NCBI GenBank assembly: GCA_014727835.1
Contig: WJMT01000071.1
Coordinates: forward strand, 1-37,293
Reading direction: 5' to 3'
Length of the DNA: 37,293 bases
DNA from: Candidatus Aminicenantota bacterium
Lineage (GTDB): Bacteria; Acidobacteriota; Aminicenantia; Aminicenantales; Aminicenantaceae
Shown here: piece after piece, positions 31,499 through 37,293 of the stretch
Position numbering within the stretch: position 1 is the first letter of the stretch
Layout of the letters: the number at the start of each line of letters is the position of its first letter
The notes under the pieces: generated by a model
What the model was told of the DNA's origin: nothing
Database searches by the model: none
Seen by the model: only the letters and a program-made list of their open reading frames with translations
Translations under genes and position numbers: made by a program

Positions 31499-32596
31499 AT
31501 GAAACAAAACTCCATATTCAGAAAATACTTTCTCCCTGGATTTGTGTTCCAGTCTGTGGTTATTGCTGGAGGATATGGAACCGGAAGAGAATTGATCGAA
31601 TATTTTCTCCAATATGGTCCTCTGGCCGGACTGTTGGGAATGTTTCTGGTCACCACTGTGATCTGGTCGCTGGTCCTTGCTGTAACTTTTGAATTTTCAC
31701 GCAAATTCAAAGCTTTTGATTACCGAACTTTTTTCAAAAAGCTGTTGGGACCATTCTGGCCCTTTTTTGAGGTCCTCTATCTCTTGATGCTGTTTCTGGT
31801 TCTGGCCGTGATCGGATCTGCTGCGGGTGTGATCCTTAAAGACAATTTCGGGCTTCCTTATATGCTCGGCGTGTGTCTCATGCTGGCAGCCGTAGGATTT
31901 CTGACATTCAAAGGAAGAAAACTGATTGAGAATTTTCTCTCTTCCTGGTCTATTCTTCTGTATCTGACCTACGGCGCTTTTTTTGTCATCACCTTTTTGA
32001 AATTCGGCCCTGAGATTCAGCAAAATCTGGAATCCTCCTTTATCAAACATCAATGGGTGCTGGGAGGTTTCAAATATGCTCTTTACAACATGGGAATCAT
32101 CCCTGCTGTTTTCTTTTGTTTGACACACATCCAAACCAGAAAAGAAGCGGTTTCAGCCGGTCTGATGGGAGGACTGATAGGGATTCTTCCTGGATTTTTG
32201 TTTTATATGGCCGTACTGGGACATTATCCTGAAATTCTTCCTGAAGCAGTCCCTGCCCTGTTTGTTCTCAAACAGATCAATGTCCCGCTGTTTATGATCC
32301 TCTTCCAAATTGTTTTATTCGGAACCCTGATAGAAACAGGAACCGGTTTTATTCATGCGGTCAACGAGAGAATCCAGTCTTCGCTCCAAGCCAGAGGAAA
32401 AAACCTGCCGCGCTGGATGAGGCCTGTGATCGCATCAATGTTGATTTTGATCAGCATCGGCATTTCCAGTTTTGGATTGATCAATCTGATCGCCAAAGGG
32501 TACGGAAGCATCAGCTGGGGTTTTTTTGCTGTGTTTATCATCCCTCTCTTAACCCTGGGGATCTACAAGATCATCAAATCCAAATCACAGTCCTAA
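31499..32596 (+). CDS. YkvI-like polytopic membrane transporter
   Basis: The 365-residue membrane protein has about ten hydrophobic segments. Its opening, with VVIAGGYGTGRELIEYFLQYGP, is the hallmark of the YkvI family, a branch of the APC/LeuT-like superfamily, where the glycine-rich unwound first helix binds substrate and ion. Substrates in this family are poorly known; amino acid or related solute uptake is the likely role. It has no convincing ribosome-binding site, and a TTGACC box lies about 35 bases upstream without a good -10. It is divergent from the PLP-enzyme gene and converges on the Ord-like gene. Confidence 0.78.
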   Translation: MKQNSIFRKYFLPGFVFQSVVIAGGYGTGRELIEYFLQYGPLAGLLGMFLVTTVIWSLVLAVTFEFSRKFKAFDYRTFFKKLLGPFWPFFEVLYLLMLFLVLAVIGSAAGVILKDNFGLPYMLGVCLMLAAVGFLTFKGRKLIENFLSSWSILLYLTYGAFFVITFLKFGPEIQQNLESSFIKHQWVLGGFKYALYNMGIIPAVFFCLTHIQTRKEAVSAGLMGGLIGILPGFLFYMAVLGHYPEILPEAVPALFVLKQINVPLFMILFQIVLFGTLIETGTGFIHAVNERIQSSLQARGKNLPRWMRPVIASMLILISIGISSFGLINLIAKGYGSISWGFFAVFIIPLLTLGIYKIIKSKSQS

Positions 32597-32687
32597 AAAA
32601 CAAACTCTCAATCAGTGGAGACCTGAATTCGGGCAGTCATGTTCAATTCTCAGGGGGGAATGCATACATATTATTGCGAACTCCTGG

Positions 32688-33692
32688 TTAAGGCACACGC
32701 GCGCACGGAGGGAGGTCTTTCATGGTTCTGAGGCCAGGAGAGGCCTGAATGACTTTAGGGATGGCATTGACTGTTACAGCCACTGTTCCCACATCTCCAT
32801 GCACTCCTCCCAGGATTTTCTGATGGATATCCGGGACTCCTTTGATGATGATCTCATCAAATTCTTCATCCACCGCTGCATTGGCATTAAACACCAGAGT
32901 GATCACTTCTTTTCCTCCCATTTTTCCATAAGCTGTACTGGTCAGTCCCACCACTTTACCAGGCTCCACCATTCCCAATCCAGTATGCACCACCTCCTCA
33001 TCCACAACCGGCACAGGAGGAGCTTCTACAGCTTCATCCAGATTCCAGCCCAATCCTTCGGCAATCATATACATGGATTCTTTCAATCCCACATGACCGG
33101 TGATTTCCTCTTCCTCCATTTTTCTATAAAACTCTTCCTGGGTCAGCCCGGTTCCCACTTTGAATTGAAAAGGAGTCCTTCTTTTTGAAGAATCCATCAT
33201 TCGAAGAACCCGAATGCTCCTGACTTCAAGACACGGGGCTGTGAGCATGAGAGGAAGGGAGTCCATTAAAAAGCCAGGATTGATGCCAGTCCCTGTGACA
33301 GTCACGTTTTTGTCTTTGGCTTGTCTATCCAAGCCGCCTGCCTTCTTGGCCTCACTAACCGAGGGAAATGAAAGCTCTTCACAGGTCGAAATCACATCCA
33401 ATCCAGCCTCAATACACATCTCTATTTGAGGAGTCACATCCTTTAAATAAGAAGTGGTGGCTATGACCGCTGCCTGAGCTTTTGTCTCTGACAATACCTG
33501 TTGCGCATCTTTCTGTATAGCGATTCCTGTCTTTTCTTTTTTCGGGAAAAACTCTCCCAGATCTCTGCCTGCCAGATCTTCTGCTATGTCCACAGCTCCC
33601 ATGACCTCAAAGCTTTTCTTGATGTGAAGGGAATGCGCGATTTTTTGTCCCATAACTCCACATCCATAAACGATAACACCGATTTTTTTCAT
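32688..33692 (-). CDS. Ord/DapB-like NAD(P)-dependent dehydrogenase
   Basis: The 334-residue protein has an N-terminal Rossmann fold (VYGCGVMG, residues 8-15) and the DapB-like middle with GTGINPGFLMDSLPL, ending in SPGLRTMKDLPP. This pattern is typical of 2,4-diaminopentanoate dehydrogenase (Ord) of oxidative ornithine fermentation and its relatives. The ornithine mutase and thiolase genes of that pathway are not here, so another amino-ketone or amino-acid substrate is likely. It is the last gene of a three-gene minus-strand operon, 16 bases after the aminotransferase. AAGGA lies 8 bases before the ATG. Confidence 0.78.
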   Translation of the reverse strand: MKKIGVIVYGCGVMGQKIAHSLHIKKSFEVMGAVDIAEDLAGRDLGEFFPKKEKTGIAIQKDAQQVLSETKAQAAVIATTSYLKDVTPQIEMCIEAGLDVISTCEELSFPSVSEAKKAGGLDRQAKDKNVTVTGTGINPGFLMDSLPLMLTAPCLEVRSIRVLRMMDSSKRRTPFQFKVGTGLTQEEFYRKMEEEEITGHVGLKESMYMIAEGLGWNLDEAVEAPPVPVVDEEVVHTGLGMVEPGKVVGLTSTAYGKMGGKEVITLVFNANAAVDEEFDEIIIKGVPDIHQKILGGVHGDVGTVAVTVNAIPKVIQASPGLRTMKDLPPCARVP

Positions 33693-33708
33693 CTTCTTGA
33701 TCCTTTCG

Positions 33709-35124
33709 TTATCCTTTTATTTTCAAGTCGTCTTGAATATGATATTGGCTCCATTTTTGAGCGATTTTGCCCACTGCTTCCAGAGAGGCCTGGATCTCGT
33801 CGGGACTATGCGAAGCTGAAATCGCTCCAAATCCATGAAATGTATTGAATCCCTCGGCCATCATCGCCAACTTAAAAGCGGCTTCCCGGAGCTCCACATC
33901 ACTGACCTCAGGATCCCACACTTGTTCGGGAGACGTCACTTCATCCATGGGTTTTTTTAAAAATTGGACCCCGATCAAAGAACTGTCAGGTGCAATGCTA
34001 TATCCGTCTCCTGTGGTTTTCACATTGAATCCATAAGAGGAAAAGATCTCTCTGATCCCTATTCTGACCTCAGCTCCCCATTTTCCGATTTTTGGATAGA
34101 TCTCAGCTTCATGATCTATAAGATGCTGTATATAGGTGATGCCGGATAACATAGATAGGGGATGGCCCGAAAAAGTGCCGCCTTCAAACTTCACTCTCTG
34201 TTCCATGGGAGTCTCTGGATTGCACAAAGACAGAAGATCTTCGGATCCAGCCACAGCGCTGACCGGCATACCTCCCCCAATGGCTTTTCCATATACCGTC
34301 AAATCCGGTTTGATGCTGTATAAATTCTGTAAAGGACCGGCATGAAATCTGAATCCGGATACCACTTCATCAAAAATCAAAACCGTTCCGTATGTTTCAG
34401 TCAACTCTCTTGCTTTTTGGAGATAGTCTTGGGAGGCAAATATAAATCCTCCGGCCCCGATAAACGGCTCAATGATAAAACAGGCAATCTGCTTCCCATA
34501 CTGACGAAACACTTTTTCCAGGTCCTGCAGGTCATTGAATCGAGTGACCAAGACCATAGAATCTGCTGAGGGGGGGAGGCCTGCTGATTCCGATTGATTC
34601 AGTCCATCTTTATAAGTCGAGATCCCTTTCAGGGCATAAGGATGCGCTCCATGCCAGCCTCCCCCTACTTTGAGCACTTTCTCTCTTTGGGTGTAAGCTT
34701 TTGCCAGCATAATGGCATACATGGAAGACAGAGTTCCGCTGGTAGTGAAACGGATTTTATCCGCCTTTGTCCGACTCAGAATGAGCTCAGCCAGCTTTCT
34801 CTGGTATTGTTCAGGAAATCCGGTTTCAAGCCCCTGTCCTTTTTTAAGAAAATGGCGCAGTTTGTCCATCACCGCTTTAGGGTTATGTCCCAAAACATTG
34901 GCAAAATGCCCCTGCCAAAAATCAATATAGGCATTTCCGTCAGCATCCCAGACCTTGGATCCTTTGCACTTTTTTGCATAGATGGGAAAAGGAGGGAATA
35001 GTCTGAGGTTGTGGCTTCCCCCTCTGATCTGCTTTTGAGAAGCGGATCTGAATATTTTTTCAGACTTTGGATTCTTTGATGAGTATTCCTTAATCAGTTC
35101 TTCCAAAAATTCTTTCCGATTCAT
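33709..35124 (-). CDS. Class III aminotransferase, GSA-aminomutase-like
   Basis: The 471-residue PLP enzyme resembles glutamate-1-semialdehyde aminomutase and related class III aminotransferases. PLP-binding K280 lies in YGKAIGGGMP, D252 in IFDEVVSGFR, and the phosphate loop is TTSGTLSSMYA (about 127-137). The usual GSA run SGNPL is SGHPL here. No haem biosynthesis genes are nearby, and an N-terminal extension of about 40 residues differs from HemL, so a catabolic aminotransferase is more likely. It sits between a sodium symporter and an Ord-like dehydrogenase, suggesting uptake, amino-group transfer and reduction or deamination of one compound. Confidence 0.82.
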   Translation of the reverse strand: MNRKEFLEELIKEYSSKNPKSEKIFRSASQKQIRGGSHNLRLFPPFPIYAKKCKGSKVWDADGNAYIDFWQGHFANVLGHNPKAVMDKLRHFLKKGQGLETGFPEQYQRKLAELILSRTKADKIRFTTSGTLSSMYAIMLAKAYTQREKVLKVGGGWHGAHPYALKGISTYKDGLNQSESAGLPPSADSMVLVTRFNDLQDLEKVFRQYGKQIACFIIEPFIGAGGFIFASQDYLQKARELTETYGTVLIFDEVVSGFRFHAGPLQNLYSIKPDLTVYGKAIGGGMPVSAVAGSEDLLSLCNPETPMEQRVKFEGGTFSGHPLSMLSGITYIQHLIDHEAEIYPKIGKWGAEVRIGIREIFSSYGFNVKTTGDGYSIAPDSSLIGVQFLKKPMDEVTSPEQVWDPEVSDVELREAAFKLAMMAEGFNTFHGFGAISASHSPDEIQASLEAVGKIAQKWSQYHIQDDLKIKG

Positions 35125-35177
35125 TCCTCTATCCTTTTTTCTTTATGGACTATTTTCTATTCTTTAAGAACAGATTT

Positions 35178-36761
35178 CTACCAAAATATGATATACAGCA
35201 CAATAGTGATGGCAATGACACTGAGCCCCAGCCAGAGCACGGCAGGAGTGGGTTTCATATCAAAATCTTTTCGGACCGGCATGACCTTGGGTTCCTTCAA
35301 AGGTCTTTTGATGGAAAGAAAAGCCATAACAGAAATAATAATAACAAAGGTGATGGCCATCCGGTTAAGAAAAGCAATGGAACCAATAGTCATACCTAGA
35401 TTATTGAACAAAGGGAGGTTTCCGAAAAAAATCAACAGAACAGCATAAACGAATGGATTGAGGATCAGAGCCCAAACTCCTGCTGATTCAGGGGCTCGCT
35501 TAAAGATCAATCCAAAGGCAAACGCAGCCAGGATCCCCGGTGAGATAAATCCTTGAAACTCCTGGATATAGGTGAAGATCCCCTGGAGACTGGGATGATC
35601 CAATGCAGGAGCAATCAAACATCCGATGACCACAAAAATCAAAGTCATGACTCGCCCGGTCAAAATCACTGTTTTTTCAGAAGCATCCTTTTTCCAGCGC
35701 CGCTTGAAAAGGTCCATAGTAAATATGGTAGAAGCGGAATTCAGCATAGAAGCCAGAGAACTGATCACAGCTCCGGCAATCGCCGCAAAAATAAATCCCC
35801 TAATTCCCGCAGGAATGAGATTTCTTATCAGCAGCGGATAAGCGGCATCTGTGGTGGCGCCTGGCGCAGTGAGCTGTTCAGTATACAGCTGGTAGGCCAT
35901 GATCCCAGGAAATATGATGATAAAAGGGATGATCAATTTGAGACCTGCGGCAAAGATCACTCCCAATTGTCCCTGGCGTAGATTTTTTGCGGCCAGTGTC
36001 CTCTGGCAAATATACTGATTGAGGCCCCAGTAATAAAAATTAGGAATCCACAGACCGATGACCAGTGCTGTCCAAGGAAGCACAGGATGATCTTTCGGGA
36101 GGATCATGTGCAGTTTGTCTGCATTGACTTGCAGAAAATTTCCCAATCCTCCCACTGCATGAAGGCCCAGAAAAAGAGTGATCGCCCCTCCGATGATCAG
36201 AGCCGTTCCTTGAAAAAGGTCAGCCCAGGCAACAGCTTTGAGGCCTCCCCAGGTGGTGTAAAGAGCGGCAATGCCGCCGATGAGCCACACGGCATGAATC
36301 ATTTTCAATCCAAAAATGGTGTGGAGGGTCAAGCCCCCAGAGTATATGACAGCAGATATGGTGACAAAAACATAGATCAGCATGGTGTAAAAGGCCATAA
36401 GGCCTCTGGCTGTTGAGTTGTAGCGATATTCCAAATATTCCGGTATAGTGAATATCCCGCTTCTGAGAAACTTGGGAAGAAAAAACAGGCCCACCAGCAC
36501 AATACAGATAGCAGCCATCCATTCATAACTGGCAACAGCCATTCCCGCGATTCCAGCACCCTGCCCGGACATCCCGACAAAATGCTCTGTGGATATGTTT
36601 GCAGCAATCAGTGAAAGGCCTATGAACGGCCACAGAAGCCCCCGGCTCGCTAAGAAGAAATCTTCCCCTGTTTTTTCTTTCCGGCTCTTATAGAGACTGA
36701 CTCCGACTGCTGTGGCAAAAAACAGAAGAAACAAAACAATATCCAAAAAAGTGAGCTCCAT
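35178..36761 (-). CDS. Sodium:solute symporter (SSS family, SGLT branch)
   Basis: The 527-residue membrane protein has about fourteen hydrophobic segments. The run SLIAANISTEHFVGMSGQGAGIAG followed by FLRSGIFTIPEYLEYRY matches the SGLT branch, whose known substrates are sugars and inositols. LYTTWGGLKAVAWADLFQG and ISSLASMLNSASTIFTMDLF match helices that line the sodium site. It uses the sodium gradient for uptake. GAGGAG precedes the ATG. It heads the minus-strand operon with the aminotransferase (53-base gap) and the dehydrogenase, so an amino sugar or amino polyol is a possible substrate, by inference only. Confidence 0.9.
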   Translation of the reverse strand: MELTFLDIVLFLLFFATAVGVSLYKSRKEKTGEDFFLASRGLLWPFIGLSLIAANISTEHFVGMSGQGAGIAGMAVASYEWMAAICIVLVGLFFLPKFLRSGIFTIPEYLEYRYNSTARGLMAFYTMLIYVFVTISAVIYSGGLTLHTIFGLKMIHAVWLIGGIAALYTTWGGLKAVAWADLFQGTALIIGGAITLFLGLHAVGGLGNFLQVNADKLHMILPKDHPVLPWTALVIGLWIPNFYYWGLNQYICQRTLAAKNLRQGQLGVIFAAGLKLIIPFIIIFPGIMAYQLYTEQLTAPGATTDAAYPLLIRNLIPAGIRGFIFAAIAGAVISSLASMLNSASTIFTMDLFKRRWKKDASEKTVILTGRVMTLIFVVIGCLIAPALDHPSLQGIFTYIQEFQGFISPGILAAFAFGLIFKRAPESAGVWALILNPFVYAVLLIFFGNLPLFNNLGMTIGSIAFLNRMAITFVIIISVMAFLSIKRPLKEPKVMPVRKDFDMKPTPAVLWLGLSVIAITIVLYIIFW

Positions 36762-36992
36762 TTTATCTCCTCTTATCCATATTCATATGCTGGAATCGGT
36801 TCTTCCACAACGTTTCCCTTACTCATGGGCATTGATGATTGACAGTTTAATTTAATTCGTTGCACCTTAAAAATCAAATTTTTTAATTTCTTGATTAAAT
36901 ATTTTTTTGACGTTATAGTTAGAATCCAATAAAACAGTTCAACAAATAAAGAGCGTTGTGCTGTTAATATTTTATTTCTTATATAAATCAGT

Positions 36993-37293
36993 ATGAAAAC
37001 AGTCGTTATTCTTTCTATGCCCCGAAGTGGTTCCTCACTTCTCTCTGGTCTCCTCTACCGCCTTGGTGTCTGGATGGGAGAAAAAGACAACATGAAGATT
37101 GGGACACATCTCAATAAATTCGGCTGTTATGAAAATCAGGATTTCATTGGATTCAACGAATACATGCTCTTTAAGTCAAGAAGACTCCTGGACCAAGCCA
37201 GACGGCTCAATCACACAGATGGGCTTTTGGAAAAATCGGTCACCGAACACAAGGATTGGATTCTCAGAATCATCCGAAACAATGAAAAAGAGC
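36993..37293 (+). CDS. Sulfotransferase-like protein, N-terminal part (runs off the window)
   Basis: The frame is open from ATG 36993 to the end of the window (100 codons). It begins with VVILSMPRSGSSLLSGLL, the phosphosulfate-binding loop of PAPS-dependent sulfotransferases, followed by a typical N-terminal helix. The rest is outside. The product would transfer sulfate to a carbohydrate or other acceptor, although some family members bind other nucleotides. No clear ribosome-binding site is seen. TTGACG at 36907 with TAAAAC 17 bases on is a weak promoter candidate. The 231-base gap before it also holds the promoter of the divergent symporter gene and nothing else I can name. Confidence 0.75.
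   Translation, partial: MKTVVILSMPRSGSSLLSGLLYRLGVWMGEKDNMKIGTHLNKFGCYENQDFIGFNEYMLFKSRRLLDQARRLNHTDGLLEKSVTEHKDWILRIIRNNEKE

Noticed and set aside
33709-35124. HemL (haem biosynthesis)
   Set aside because: There is an N-terminal extension, SGHPL replaces the usual SGNPL, and it sits in an operon with a symporter and dehydrogenase, not with haem genes.
36838-36905. TTGACA at 36838 and the AATCAA/TTGATT dyad as promoter or terminator of the sulfotransferase gene
   Set aside because: No -10 box is correctly spaced from the TTGACA, and the dyad is AT-only with a 13-base loop, so neither is convincing.
1-37293. tRNA, rRNA, CRISPR arrays, insertion sequences
   Set aside because: No repeat-spacer pattern, transposase or integrase motif, or convincing cloverleaf was seen by eye. 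A tRNA scan could still find something missed.

Overview
The window is gene-dense, moderately AT-rich bacterial DNA. Bacterial traits are Shine-Dalgarno sites of the GGAGG type, sigma70-like and sigma54-like promoters, a TRAP transporter and a MacB/FtsX-type permease. The gene set points to an anaerobe living on organic sulfur compounds, amino acids and other small organics, with flavin-based electron transfer. An uncultured phylum such as Aminicenantes is my best guess, at low confidence. An archaeal-type GatDE pair is the main taxonomic oddity. I saw no rRNA, tRNA, insertion sequence, integrase or CRISPR array.

Layout: (1) 141-3214, minus: a YugP-type zinc peptidase and a membrane spermidine-synthase-like protein. 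(2) 3309-4388, plus: a DUF4214-methyltransferase fusion. (3) 4456-9508: a complete transcription unit with promoter, NuoE/HydC-like, NuoF/HydB-like, a NuoG/HydA-like iron-sulfur subunit without a catalytic head, a glutamate-synthase-like FMN protein, and a strong terminator. (4) 9512-13431, minus: GatD, GatE and a MaoC/NodN-type hydratase. (5) 13552-16436, plus: TRAP transporter DctP, DctQ, DctM. (6) 16443-18246, minus: a GspG-like protein and an aldehyde dehydrogenase. (7) 18442-19935, plus: an exported sulfatase. (8) 20042-27483, plus: the most unusual locus, with an ArsR regulator and its palindromic operator, DsrE, a tiny UGA-containing reading frame, TusA, MvhD, a short HdrA, a long HdrA, two FrhB/FdhB-like iron-sulfur flavoproteins and a second MvhD. 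(9) 27661-30039: a sigma54-driven MacB/FtsX permease. (10) 30042-31307, minus: a trans-sulfuration PLP enzyme. (11) 31499-32596, plus: a YkvI-like transporter. (12) 32688-36761, minus: an operon of SGLT-type symporter, class III aminotransferase and an Ord/DapB-like dehydrogenase. (13) 36993 to the end: the start of a sulfotransferase-like gene.

How it may work together (inference): regions 3 and 8 each look like a soluble electron-transfer complex. Region 3 would link NAD(H) and ferredoxin to an unknown substrate on a GltB-like FMN barrel. Region 8 would link sulfur carried on DsrE and TusA to ferredoxin or another carrier through a two-part HdrA core. In that core one HdrA keeps the internal ferredoxin insert and the other keeps the N-terminal domain and C-terminal ferredoxins, much as in QmoA/QmoB, but with no membrane QmoC and with two FrhB-like subunits instead. 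The sulfatase and trans-sulfuration enzyme nearby fit a sulfur theme but do not prove one.
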